Assembly (NCBI GenBank): GCA_007449985.2
Contig: VIIQ02000014.1
Location: 87,680 to 151,679 of the forward strand
Length of the DNA: 64,000 nt
From: Desmodesmus armatus
Taxonomy: Eukaryota > Chlorophyta > Chlorophyceae > Sphaeropleales > Scenedesmaceae
Direction: 5' to 3'
This document shows, in pieces, positions 12,802 through 23,411 of this stretch. The position numbers were made by a program, and so were the translations under genes. Below the pieces are notes generated by a model, which saw only the letters and a program-made list of their open reading frames with translations, was not told where the DNA came from and ran no database searches. The number at the start of each line of letters is the position of its first letter. Position 1 is the first letter of the stretch.

Positions 12802-15263
12802 CACAAGAGTGGTGCAGTGTGCAAACATGTCAATACACTAGCACACTGCTCAGGCTGTCACCTAAAAGCAGCGGCAGCAGCAGCACCCACAGCAGCAGCC
12901 CAACATGGGGAAGGCGCGCCTGGTAGCTAGTGTACGGGCAACACCGTGCAACTCACAGCGGAGCCATGGGCTCTCAGGGTTTTTTTTTTGGTTCTCAGGG
13001 TGACGCAACTTGCGTTATGACAGTCCCAATGATGCACATCACCCTAGCCCACAGCAGCACTAGACACAATTGAACTCCCCCCTCCCAAACCCCAATGCTC
13101 ACCAGGTATGAGGTCTGGCACTTCAGCCTTCAACCTCGACTTCCTTCCGCCGCCGCCACAATCACCCACACCTCAGGCAGGCCCCAAGCTGCAGATGAGA
13201 CTGCACACACACCCCTTGTCCCTCCACACGCACACATAGGCACAACCACACGCACACACCGACCGCAGACACCCCGTGTCCCTATACCCCTCGCACCCCC
13301 CCCCCCCCCACACACACACAAACCCCAAACTGACCTGGTATGAGGTCAGGCACTTCAGGCTTCAACCTCGACCTCCTCCCGCCGCCGCCGCCGCCACCCT
13401 CAGCCGTCTGAGCCGCCGGCGAGTTGCCCCTCACAGCCGCCGCAGCCGCCACAGCCGCCGCCCGCCGCTGCCGCTGACCAACCCCACCGTCAGCCGCCGC
13501 AGCCGCCGCCTGCCGGCCGCCGCCAGCCGCCATGCTGTGCCCCCCAGCCTTGCTAGCGACCGCACCCCCTCCCCCCCAGAGGCCGGAAGGTAACATCACC
13601 ACAGCGAGGGGGCGGCCAGAGGGGAATGCGGGGTCTGGGTCGAAGCCCCCTTGCTGCTGTTCCGGTGGGTTTTTCCGGGGTCTCCCTCTGGGTCTCTTGA
13701 GTTGACCTCTCGTCCTGTTGGGGTGACCAAACTGCCCTGGTTTGATCTGTTTCCCATTCTTGTAGACAGGTTCATGCATTCTCGTCTTGGCGGCTGCAGC
13801 AGCAGAGGCTCGGGAGTTGGAATAGGGGCTGCTGTACTGGAAGCCTCCACCTTCGCCTGCTGCTGCTGCTGCTGGCATATTGTCCTCTCCTGCCGTTGTC
13901 TCTGTGTCTGCGTGGTCTTCTGTGAGGTCCACTGCGTGGTGGAGAATGCAAGCTGAATGGGTTAGTGAATGAGTGAGTGAATGAGTTAGTGAAAGAAAAA
14001 GAAAGAAAGAATCCGATACACCCCCTCTGTATCGTAACGCCATAGGATTCCTCCCATTGGCCTCGCATCCTGTAAGGACGGCTCATCTCATGCATGCTCG
14101 AGGGCTAAGGCAATGGCACTCCTGGCCCCACTCACTCCCCAGGGGCACACCTGGGGGCCTTCGAAACCCACCAAAATTCAGGTCGGAGTGTTGTTCGACA
14201 TGGGAGCTTTGATGCTGTAAGGTATCACCCTTGACCCACTGGGAGAGTCCCCTCAGTCCCGACCTGAGGAGACCTTGAATCCCTAGGGTAGCACACCCAA
14301 TGATGGGCTCCATGTCTGTTCCGGCTGTATTCTGTACCTTTCCCACCTTTGCCTCTGTGGCAGTAATCAGCATCAGGGGGTCCCTCTCCCTTTACTGCAC
14401 TTGCCCGGGTCAGCAGCCTAGCTCAGGGTACTTTACGTCCCGGAGTAAGATAGTGAGTGAGTGAGGGAGTGCATGGCTGTGAATGTCAGAGTTGCGTAGT
14501 GCAGTCTAGGGGCACGCTATGGCTCTGTGTGTGCGTGGTCTTCTGTGAGGTCCACTGCGTGGTTCAGGATACCAGGTGAGTGGGTGAGTGATAAGGAGTG
14601 AGTGAGTGAGTGAATGGGTGTGTGGGTGAGTGATTGAGTGAGTGAGTTAGCGCGTGCGTGAATGAGTGAGTGGTTCAAACACAACTCCCTCATGTCAGCC
14701 TTCCTGTTGTCCCAGCCACACTCCCCAACCCACAGCTCTGCCCAACCCCCCCCCCCCCCCCCCTGCCCACCTGCCAGCGTGTGTGCTGTCTTTGCCGCAT
14801 CAACCTCATAGCTGGGCAGCGGGTGCTTGCGGGGGCGGCCCCGCCCCCTCTTCACTCCACCACCACCACCACCACCACCACCACCACCACGGACTAATCG
14901 CACCGTACAAAAAGCAATCAAGCAGACCCACCGAATGACCACCCCCTCATGTAATCCTTCCTGTTCCGCAGGCACACTCCCCCACCCACAGCCCCCCCCC
15001 CCCCCCCCCCCCTGAAACCCCTGTCTCTTCTCTCCCACCCCACCCACCCACCTGCCAGCGTGTGTGCAGTCTTCGCCGCATCAACCTCATAGCTGGGCCG
15101 CGGGTACTTGCGGGGGCGGCCCCGCCCCCTCTTCACTCCACCGGGGGAAACAGGACTAGCAGCAGAGGGGCGGTCAACGGTCGCTTCTGCTGGTGCTGCT
15201 GTCTCAACCTCATCCCCCAGATTGAGAGCAAAGCTGCGTTTGACTCCAGCAGTCCTGACGGTG

Positions 15264-15295
<32 letters not shown>

Positions 15296-15416
15296 TTCTT
15301 GCGGCAGTGACTGCTGCTGCTGCCGCCGCTGCTGCTGCTGCTGATGCTCTGTGCCCGGCTCCACCTTAGGAGGGGCATTGGCAGCATGTTGCATCAGAGC
15401 AGCTATCAAAGGGTTC

Positions 15417-15449
<33 letters not shown>

Positions 15450-17039
15450 GGCTGCTGCTGCGGCATCGGCTCAAGCTTGGGTTGCACCAAAGCGGTAGTC
15501 AGCTGCTGCTGCTGTGAGGGTTGAGCAGTAGTAGCCCCCTGCCGCGGCTGCTGCCGCTGCTGCTGTACCCACAACGCATGCTGCACCTGCTGCAGCTGCT
15601 GCGCGGTGAACTGCATAGCTGCAGGACCCCCCTGACCAGACTGCGGCCGCTGCTGCTGCTGCTGCTGTGGCAGCATTGGCCGCACCCCTGGCTGCTGCTG
15701 TAGCATCATGGGGTGCACCCCCAGCACCAGCTGCTGCTGCTGCTGCCAGACGGGCCGCATTTGCTGCTGCACCAGGAGCAACTGCTGCTGCTGCTGCTGC
15801 TGGGCTGTGTAGAAGTGCTGAACCAAGGTGTCCAGCCAGTCGGGGAAGGCTTGGAGGTAACCCGACCAGACCTGGGGTGTAGGTGTGCGTGTGTGCAAGC
15901 ATAGGGCATAGATGTATGTCAGCAGAAGGCATACATGTCTGTGTGTGTATTAGCGCAGGAGATACATATGTAGCATGCATGCAAGGAGCAGGTGACATCA
16001 ACTTATGTGCCCCCCCCCCCCCCCCCCGCAGCGACTCCCTCCTCATACAGCTGGTACGGCATAGGCCGTCCTTCTCATGACACCGCCTCCCCCCTCCCAC
16101 AACACGTCACACCGACAACCACTCGCCTACTCACGGCCACAAACTGCTTACTCACCTCCCTCAACTGCTCTCCTGTCACTGCGTGGGGTGGCAGGCCCCC
16201 CACCCCCCGAGCAGCCATGTGCTGCCACAACGACAGCGGGGTGGTGTCCGCATGCAGGCCACCTGCCGCCACACCCTCTTCATACAGCTGGTACAGGTCC
16301 ACATACACCACCCGCTGCTGCTGCTGCTGCTGGGTGGGTGCTGCGTCAAGTGGTAAACGCCAACGGTCCTGAGGGTTGGCTGTTGGCGGGAAACCTGTGT
16401 GTGTTTGGAGGAGGGGAGGGGGGGGGGGGAGAGTGGCCAATCAAAGGTGAGGAGCCGCGCAGCCAGCAAGAACAGTTACACAGAGAGAAACAGAAAGAGA
16501 GTGCTGCCGCTGCTGCTGCTGCTGCTATGTATATATAAGGCTGCTGGGTCGATTGGTACACGCCAGCGGTCCTGCGGGTTGGCTGTTGGCGGGAAACCTG
16601 TGTGTGGTGGTGGGGGGGGGGGCAAAGGGACAGGTGACCACCCATTGAGAGGCCGTGCAGCCAGCAAAAAGGAGACAGAGATACAGGAGAGACAGACGTG
16701 CGCCTGCAAACCGCAGCTGCGTATGCCTGCTGCTCACCTAGTCCTGCTGCATGCCAGGAGTCTGCTTGAGTAATGTTGCAATCGGCAAATCGGCGCAGGA
16801 CAGGCAGAGGGCTGCTGGACCTGTTGTGATTCTGTGCACCTGCACCTGCAGCTGTATGCCTCCTGCTAACCAAGACCATTTTCAATGCAGTAGTCTGCAT
16901 AGTACTTGTTGCGTCATTCTATACGCCGAGAAACTGCAGCTGTGTATTCCAGCTGCTCACCTAGTCCATATTTGATGCAGTAGTCTGCGTAGTACTTGTT
17001 GAAATCAGCAAATGACAGCACATACAGCGCGTGAGGCAT
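4707..17039 (-). CDS. ARID / AT-hook / ELM2-SANT-like chromatin protein, 11 exons
   Basis: Likely a DNA-binding co-repressor subunit of the plant ARID1/2 type. Exons (5' to 3'): 17039-16961, 16394-16156, 15871-15052, 13931-13335, 12603-12483, 12259-12116, 11277-11013, 10298-10212, 9690-9593, 8790-8539, 8238-4707. Phase agrees at all ten junctions, giving 2077 codons plus stop. Exons 1-3 (residues 1-130) form an ARID-like segment (YVDLYQLYEEGVAAGGL, then an LW motif). AT-hooks KRGRGRPRK and KRPRGRPRK lie near residues 353 and 460. Exon 7 begins with IKVSSHRQAVLPPL, resembling an ELM2 start. Exon 10 has RSINQLNGFYYNVWK, SANT-like. Exon 11 encodes a 1175-residue Gln/Ala-rich tail with four helical repeats. 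The start ATG is the first in frame after 17050, but a further upstream exon is possible. Domain calls rest on motif memory, so ELM2 and SANT are less certain than ARID and the AT-hooks. Confidence 0.7.
5176..6655 (-). repeat. Four protein-level helical repeats in exon 11
   Basis: Within the Gln/Ala-rich tail, a repeat of about 45 residues occurs at 6655-6517, 6226-6091, 5715-5578 and 5318-5176. The shared pattern is R-x-LLQKQL-x-LL-x-x-LARQP-x-H, then RLGK-x-Q-x-KQL-x-RL. Copies 1 and 3 (LARQPEHAVRLGKQQRKQLK) form one subtype. Copies 2 and 4 (HVSRLGK, VVQGPRR) form another. The A-B-A-B order implies duplication of a two-repeat block. Regular leucine spacing and charged residues suggest amphipathic helices. 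I do not recognise the family. Confidence 0.85.
8160..8389 (-). repeat. Duplicated 5' edge of exon 11
   Basis: The acceptor and first 27 codons of exon 11 (8238-8160, starting QDLLRRLKAAWQP) are repeated at 8389-8310. Both copies have a TTCAG acceptor. The distal copy differs in frame from the long exon and lacks a good donor, so the proximal copy is taken as the exon. Confidence 0.8.
8853..8968 (+). repeat. (GGGGT)n minisatellite with exon 10 fragment beyond it
   Basis: About 22 uninterrupted GGGGT units lie in the intron just upstream of exon 10. Beyond the array, 8979-9046 is a diverged copy of the first 65 bases of exon 10 (8725-8790) with its own CTCTCAG acceptor. The two exon copies therefore flank the G-rich array. 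On the plus strand the array could form G-quadruplexes. Confidence 0.9.
9310..9362 (-). repeat. Duplicated 3' edge of exon 9
   Basis: This stretch repeats 9568-9621 almost exactly: a C-run, then the donor and last 30 bases of exon 9. It lies in the intron downstream of exon 9, so the gene carries a second, decoy donor. Confidence 0.85.
10539..11063 (-). repeat. Exon 7 donor edge in three tandem copies
   Basis: Exon 7 ends at 11013 with a GTGAGA donor. The same end (VPWMGRGFKWAYK) recurs at about 10773 and 10540, a period near 236 bp. Upstream sequence (AEARYLGTAM) also recurs in decayed form. The exon 7 acceptor edge is separately copied at 11412-11447. Only the 11277-11013 version fits both neighbouring phases. 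Confidence 0.85.
11550..11910 (-). repeat. Decayed copies of exon 6 donor edge
   Basis: The end of exon 6 (12116-12165, encoding APSFYRDDR) has a clear copy at 11877-11920 with its own GTGAGG donor. A shorter remnant lies at 11553-11580. Confidence 0.65.
11985..12050 (+). mobile_element. Possible third SINE fragment
   Basis: GGACGCAAAGCCAATGGGAG and CCTATGGTGTTA match the distal end of the SINE (63457-63495), in the same order. It would be a short 3' fragment in the ARID intron between exons 6 and 7. Confidence 0.35.
12600..12870 (-). repeat. Exon 5 acceptor edge in three copies with CTG expansions
   Basis: The first bases of exon 5 with its TTTCAG acceptor (12603) recur near 12718 and 12862, each preceded on the minus strand by a CTG tract. 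Plus-strand AGC runs are about 16 units (12606-12654) and about 25 units (12724-12799). The exon 5 donor half also has a diverged copy at 12303-12362. The CTG tracts sit exactly where a polypyrimidine tract should be. Confidence 0.85.
13105..13160 (-). repeat. Duplicated donor edge of exon 4
   Basis: A copy of the last 55 bases of exon 4 (13335-13390), ending in a GTGAGC donor that matches consensus better than the one assigned to exon 4 (GTCAGT). Alternative donor use would change the protein between residues 560 and 580. Confidence 0.75.
14012..14446 (-). mobile_element. 5'-truncated SINE-like element, copy 1
   Basis: On the minus strand this is about 90% identical by eye to 63090-63520. 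It lacks the tRNA-related head of that copy. It ends in a short hairpin (GATACA/TGTATC, 14014-14034) followed by a TTTC-rich tail, and it sits inside a GTGA-rich simple repeat within intron 3 of the ARID gene. Truncation at the 5' end and a 3' stem-loop plus simple tail fit LINE-mediated retroposition. Confidence 0.75.
14520..14870 (-). repeat. Copies of exon 3 end and exon 4 start
   Basis: 14765-14853 duplicates the end of exon 3, including a second AT-hook coding copy (KRGRGRPRKHPLPSYEVDAA) and a GTGGGC donor. 14527-14568 duplicates the start of exon 4 (VDLTEDHA) with its acceptor. Together they look like a duplicated exon3-intron-exon4 junction lying within the true intron. Confidence 0.8.
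16540..16920 (-). repeat. Duplicated edges of exons 1 and 2
   Basis: The exon 2 start (GFPPTANPQDRW, 16394-16355) recurs at 16603-16550 with its CACACAG acceptor. The exon 1 donor half (16961-17010) recurs at 16865-16915 and, more decayed, at 16739-16800; both copies keep a plausible donor. Confidence 0.8.
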
Positions 17040-18809
17040 CGCCTGCTGTCGCGCGTGTCCTGCTTTCCCGCCCTCTCCTGCTGCTGTTGTCACAGGTTAG
17101 AGGCCTGCTGCTGTTGTCCTGCAGAAGTACCGTCCTTAGGAGCAGGGGTGGAGGGAGTCCTGCATGTGTCGCATGTCCTGCAGGTGTCGCATGTCCTGCA
17201 GCTGCTGCATGGGCTCAGGAACCTGCAGGACAGCTTCCTGCATGCATGGGTGTGTGCTGGACCTTGTGCTGGCCTGCTGCTGCTGGGAGTGTCTCCTGTA
17301 GGTGTCCTTGTGCTGGCCTGCTGCTGTCAAACACTTCTTGGGCAGCTGTTTGGCACTAGGGATTGGGCTGTGGCGCGACTGATGCTCTTGAGAGGAGCCT
17401 GCAAACGCAGTAGGACGCAGCAAGCAGGCTGATGTTGAGCAGAGCATGAGCATGCAGGGATGGCAGCAGCAGGGGAAGTGCCAGCAGTAGGGAGGTACAA
17501 GCAGTAGGTGGTTGGGAGGTTTTGTGAGGTAGCAAAGTGAGACTCATGGGCACGACAATCGATACACAGACACCTACATATGTGTATGATGTTCGGTGAT
17601 GACAGTTGGTTGGCTGAATTAGTACAGACAACAGCGATGCCCAAAGGCAAAGCAAGGCCTGCTGCAGCAAATCATCCTGTGCTGATGCTTAGTTCTGATG
17701 CTGCCTGCTGCTCAAGAACAGGTTACAGGAAGTTCTAAAAGCGACAGCAGCTGCAGTTGAGCCATAAAGGTGCAGGGGCATGTGCACAGATTGGACCTGC
17801 ATCATGGGACTGTTGTGTTTGAGTGCCAACCAACTCAGAGCTTGTCAGCATGTTGCTGAGTCAACCGGTTCAACCCACTGACGATGACAGTAGAACAATT
17901 TGAAAAGATGTAACCGTTACCCACCACAAAGCAATGTCCGTGAAAGCCAGTCCAGTCCAGTCTAGCAGCTCTGGGAACTTGCAAAGCAACGGCCACTCTG
18001 AGAGGCTCTACAAGAATCCCAACAGTCTGTCACAAGCGTCAACTCAACAAACAGTCCGACAACTGATTGAAAAGAGCCAGCTCGCTTGCCTGCATTGTGT
18101 TGACAACGAAGATATGTGGCGCACCAGACAGGCACATGAATAGCACTCACAAGCAACAAAGACTATTCGCACGGTGAGAAAGGCTCGGTGCAGGCTTGAC
18201 GGACCACCGACCCCTTATTAACAATGTGACATAACACTTTTTGGTTCAGGGACAGATACCGCTGATCAACCACACTATATGGTACCTGGAATGACGAAAT
18301 TTGTTTTTAAGGGCTTCTGTGCGGCTGTAATGGCTCGTCTGAGCTTATGGCTGACGTCCAAGTGTTTCGATCGGCAACCACGTGGTGGTGCACCACCACC
18401 ACCTCGACCCCAATCATCAGTCGGCTGCAGTGCCGGCCTTTTCTGCAAACAAAGGACCTTCTTCTTTTCTTCAACTGGCACTGCGTGAGGATCAGGCGCT
18501 TGCAAGCAGTGCTGTTGGCGAAAACTTTGCGGTCCATCACACGCTTGAAGGCTGTAGAGTCCTTTGAACCCGTGTCACACCTCATATAAGGGAAAGATGA
18601 TCAGGTGAAGTAATATCTTGGCCTGAGCGGCTGTGTTGTACGTGGTTTGGCTTTGTAGCTCCCAACCCCTTGATTTTGGGCTCTTCTAGTCTAGTTGAAA
18701 TTCCAACTCCGCCCTAAGAGCCATCTTCAGGAAGCAGGAAGCAGGAAGAGCTGGGGGCCCACTCAAAACAGTAGCGTTGCCAGTCACCAGTGTACACATG
18801 GCCAGGTAT
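17040..18809. other. 5' flank of the ARID gene, no gene recognised
   Basis: Contains short internal repeats rich in TGCTGCTG and CCTGCAGGTGTCGCATGT (17160-17210). No exon, RNA or element is recognised. The promoter of the ARID gene should lie here, but I see no convincing TATA box at a fitting distance. Confidence 0.4.
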
Positions 18810-19749
18810 TGGATTGAAACCTTTAGGTTGAGATCCTAATGAGTTGCACAGGTCACACCCCTGCACATGACAGCCAAAATTGGTTTACATTCCAATCCCA
18901 ACAGCTCCGCACTACGCTCGGGCCGGGCGATAAGGAATGAACCGATGATAAGGATTGTAATAGTGTGCGGTTGAAAGGTCTGAACTGCTTGTGCTGTGAG
19001 AGCATGTGTGCAGGCGGTCAATGCCGACTGCATCGCAAATTCCTTACCTCTGACGACTATGTCATGTATTTGTTAAGGCAGCTTGTGACCTGCATGATCT
19101 GTGCCAGGGCCTGTGTGCGATGCCGTCCAAACCGTTAATAACTGTATCCTTGCAAATCTGCAAAAAAGGTTCAACGTAGCTGCTGAGCCGTCTGTAAATG
19201 AAATGCAACATTGCTTTACGTGCTTGCATGGCATGGATGCACCCATCGTGAGGACTGGTTGCGAGACGCACAGACAACCGTCGTCCAACGTTGGGTTGCG
19301 TATGTCGGACTTCTGCCAATTAGTGCAAACCGCGATTTCTGGTGCTGCTGTGTGATCGAGAGTGCGCGATACTGCCCCGCTGTGTTCATTTCAGCCTGAC
19401 AAGGGGCAGCAGCTGAAGTTACAGGCACAGCAGCACTCCAGCAGCAGCAACTGTGCCGCAGCTAGACATGAGCATGAGTACCTCACTACGCATCCCCGGT
19501 CTTGCGAGCTCAACTCAATCCGCTGTGTTGATTCCAGTCTGACACGTGCTCCCATAGTGGGAGCAGCTGGTAGCGCCTGTACTACAGTAGTACCTGCAGC
19601 GGTGCTGGGTACCCCAGCAGCAGTATCTTAGCAGGAGGACCCCAGCAGCAGCACCCCAGCAGCAGCAAGTGCGCAGCAGCTGGACAGCAGCAGAACTGCA
19701 GCAACGCCTCCCCTGATCCCCTCAACAATAATTGGCAGGTTTCGATCCA
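18810..19749. mobile_element. Dispersed non-autonomous element, copy 1
   Basis: Similar over its whole length to 53827-54733, with strong blocks at 18811-18900 and 19240-19750. Both copies begin with TGGATYGAAACCT and end with its inverse (AGGTTTCGATCCA at 19737-19749), a 13-bp terminal inverted repeat. No conserved open frame is shared, so it is non-autonomous. Similarity runs about 35 bp past the right TIR, so the true end is uncertain. Confidence 0.7.
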
Positions 19750-22326
19750 GCACTGACGCCACCTGGGCGTTAGACGTTCTATAATTAATACTTCCGCCAT
19801 CCTGTGGCCAGGATCGATCAACTGCTAACCATTGGCAAGCGCCCACACAACAAGGTACACCGGTGTGCGGCACAATAGCTGGTAGATCTGTTGTTGGTGT
19901 TTGCGCCTGCGTGCTGTTGTTGCTGTGGGTACTTGAGAGGAATTTTGCTGCTGACAAGCAGTCACGGCACTCTGGATCTGCTGCAGGCCTGCTAGATGTC
20001 AAGGCCTATTGTGCCGCGGCGCCGGGGCCCTGCCGAGTTCAAGTTGGAGTGGCAGACACGGCATAAGGTCCGCCATGGCATCCTGTGCTGGGCACTGATG
20101 TCGAAAGCCTTAAGCTTTAGTTGCCAGGTTCAACAGCAACACGGACCTGGTACATGTACAGCTGTACACAGCTTGTGATATGGACCTGGTACCGTATATG
20201 ATATACAGCTGTATACAGCTTGTGATATTGTATTGCAACACCCATGCCATCATGGAGGCGCTAAGTGGTGACACTGCCACCAGGATGCGCTACCCTGCCC
20301 AAAATTCATCGAACTTCTTCGGTTTGGCACAAATAACTTATTGTATAAATAACGATGATCGGAATGGCACATCCTTGGATGGTTGTTGCATTGCCAATCC
20401 AGCGGCTGGATGCACTCCATGTGTCTGCACACCAAGACAGGCTGCAAGCTCATGTAACTCAAGTGCACCGTGTGACCCACTACCCAGCATTTACAGCTCC
20501 TGTATCAGCAATCAGGGCAGGCCCAGCCGGGCACCTGGCAGGGTGTGTGAGCCTCACCTCATGATGCGACGGGTCCAAGGCAGCACCATCCTCATGAATT
20601 GCCAATTTAATGTACTGTGCTGTGTGTACAAAAAAGCCGCCCCTGCGCTTCTGTGCATCTGAAGCAAAGCTGTACCGACACAACCAGTTGATATTCATCG
20701 TGCTGGCTCCACTCCATGTTACCCTGTGGTGCCGCACGGCATGATGGCATCAGCTGGCTGCCAGCTAGTGGCCGTGGACGTGTGCACACATGCATAACGG
20801 CGGGAGTGAGCCCTGAGGGCTGGCTAGATGTAAGCGCTGCAGACTCTGCAGCTATTTGAAATAGCTTTCAGCTGCTGTTGCTCACGTGCTATGTGTAGCC
20901 TTCAGGCAGCAATGATTGTAAGGAGGAGCCTAGGCCTGGGTGACTCTGATGCAACAAAGCTCACTCTCAACCAACTTATCAGCCGCCGCTGTGCAGTGCA
21001 GGGGACTTGCACCGTGCAACGTGAAAGGCAGTATGCAATTGCCCTTGTCAAAGCACTGTGTAAGTGACTGTGCCACATGCTTTACTGCTACTAGCAGTAA
21101 AGCACAGGGCAGGGTAGTACCCTGTGGACTGTGCATACTTTGCTTGCAAGGGAGGAGGTGCTACTGGCCCTGGTGCTCATAAGGCTGTGCTTGGTGACAA
21201 CAGACAGCTTACTGAGCTCATGATAAGCTTATGTGCTCCTGCTCAACACTTGAGCGACATTACTGTTTTAGTTTGCTGCCAATAGGTTGCAAAGCTCCGA
21301 GCACTGTGCAAAACTGTGTGCTGGCAACTGCGGTGTCATGCTGACAGCTGATACTTGACTTGCCAATGTGCCGCCCTCGCCCCTCACAGTCGCAGTGTTG
21401 AAACCTAGCAATCACAAGTCACAAGCACTCTCAGAGGCTGATGCCATGGCCATGGCAAATGTGCATGCACAGCGTCGGGCAGTCGATACACCGTGTATAG
21501 TATAGCCTACCTGTGCTGGGAAAACACATTCAAATCGCTCGCCACCATTTATTCGCACAGGCGGCCCAACAACACAATGAGGTTAGAACGTTGAATCATC
21601 CGCAATGACGGCAGTGAATGCAGTGACAACCAGACTCTACTGCATCAAGCAACCTGCTAGGTGCATGACATGACAACTTGCCGAGCCAACGGATGGACTC
21701 CTAGCACTATACACACACTAGCAAGCATACACAAAGCTAAACACTACTATCACTACTTCACAAAGTAGACACGCCCCAGGGGCGCAAGTGGTGCCGCACC
21801 ACTATGCGGCACAGCTTACAAGGAGCTGCCCCAAGTAGTGCTTGACTACCTTGAACAAAGTTGCAGCCAACGGCATTTGCATGGCTGTAAACAAGTACGA
21901 TGCCTTGCGCTCAGCCCAACATGCTGCAGAAATGCAGAGCTGGCATTGAGCACTTTTGCGGCTCGGTTAGTAACCGTGCAGCACCTGTGATAACATATGC
22001 ATGAGACGCCAAACGCCAATCCAAAGTTGCAACACATGCATGAGACGCCAAACGCCAATCCATGCCGCATCAGCAGTGCTAAGCCTTGCCTGCTAAGCAA
22101 TGGCATTGACCATCATGGGCCCAGCGGTGCTGGCTGAGTGATGTCCTATTGGCACCAAACGAGCAGCAGTACAATATGTGATCATCACTTGCATGTGTGA
22201 CATACTATGTGCCAGCATATGACATGCTGGTACTACCACACAAAAGCTGGAAACCATCGACAGGATTTGCCAGGCTACATAATCATCGAACTACAATGAT
22301 TCAGTGACTGCGGCAGCGGCTGCCAA
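19750..22326. other. Intergenic sequence without recognised genes
   Basis: 20356-20432 shares a dispersed repeat with 4484-4545. A 41-44 bp duplication (GGACCTGGTAC, then TACAGCTGTA) lies at 20141-20227. A direct repeat containing GCATGAGACGCCAAACGCCA occurs at 22000 and 22038. Nothing else is supported. Confidence 0.4.
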
Positions 22327-22387
22327 AGGAAGGAAAGGGAGTGCTCATGCACAGTTCATCCCTCCGCGGCAGGTGGGCCACAACTTC

Positions 22388-22735
22388 TCACACACATGTG
22401 CCACAAGTATATTCAGGTGCGTATCCCTGCACGCACACCCCGGGCCTGCACCTCATGTTGCCAGGGCATGGCTCAGAATCAGGGTGGCAGTTGACGCAGT
22501 CCTTACTGTGGGGCAACCTCACACCAAAGCCTCTGGGGCCAAGTGGTATCCTGCACCCAGCCCCCGCCCCGTTGCAGCTGCACAGTGCAAACGTCTGCCG
22601 CTCCCCCCATACTATGGCGGTGTAGCGCTGACCGACGGAAGCAGCAAGGTCCCTTGCCAGGATAGTGTAGGGCACGGTGGAGAGCAGCAGAAGGGACAGG
22701 AGGAGGATGACGGAGGGTGTCGAGAGTCTGGCCAT
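22388..22735 (-). CDS. Small secreted cysteine-rich protein, copy 1
   Basis: Encodes 115 residues from an ATG in strong context (A at -3, G at +4). The frame stays open 45 codons upstream, but this ATG places a textbook signal peptide at the start: MARLS, then a hydrophobic core VILLLSLLLL, with a likely cleavage after the TILA motif. The mature part of about 88 residues has ten cysteines, mostly paired in CxC, CxxC and CxxxxC spacings (DCVNC, EPCPGNMRC, CGTC). This suggests a disulfide-rich extracellular or wall protein. I do not recognise the family. A TATAAAA box on the minus strand at 23246-23240 lies 505 bases upstream of the ATG, implying a long leader or a leader intron if it is used. 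It is a single-exon model; nothing shows expression. Confidence 0.6.
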   Translation of the reverse strand: MARLSTPSVILLLSLLLLSTVPYTILARDLAASVGQRYTAIVWGERQTFALCSCNGAGAGCRIPLGPRGFGVRLPHSKDCVNCHPDSEPCPGNMRCRPGVCVQGYAPEYTCGTCV

Positions 22736-23411
22736 AGTGTCTTGGCTGCGAGCAGCGGAAGCAACAGCAGCAGCAACCAGCACAGTACAGTGGGAAACGG
22801 GCCCGTATCGCGGCGTATGGGGCATGCACCTTGAAACCAGTGAAAGCAGTGTGGATAGTGGGCCCATCACTATGATAGTGCAGTTGTTACATGCTGTTCG
22901 ACTGAAATGGGCTGCGTTTCAACCTTGCTGCAGTGGCAATGAAGTACCGTCATGCTGGGCATCATACTTGGTGCATGCAAGAATCCAGGCGCACGCTGGG
23001 GACGTCTCATCTCTTATCGCGCATCGCGCACAATCTTGAAGAGACACGGCACCAAGACTTCCCACTGATAGCGGCGAAGATGGACGGGTCTTGTAGCAGA
23101 GAGGTTGCTGAAAGCGAAACAGGTCACCAGAAAGGACCGCGTGGCAGGCTGAGAGTATCGAAAAGTTTGATCGTGTCCTGAGGCAAGCAGGATGGACCGA
23201 TCTGTTTGAAGAAGCAGGACAAGGGCAACAAGTATTGGCTTTTATACCTGCATGTTGTCATACACGTTAACAACAGAGACGTGTAGGTGACGCCGATGTT
23301 TGCGCGGCGACGTCGACGCCGCGACCGACATATTCCGTCATCTGAGACCGAGGAAGGAAAGGGAGTGCTCATGCACAGTTCATCCCTCCGCGGCAGGTGG
23401 GCCACAACTTC

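Noticed and set aside
14083..14373. A coding gene in the SINE, since both copies translate to a similar peptide of 68-96 residues
   Set aside because: The similarity follows from nucleotide identity between copies; starts and ends differ and no domain is present.
18307..18585. A basic 92-residue minus-strand frame
   Set aside because: No domain, no partner exon, no repeat; cannot be told from chance.
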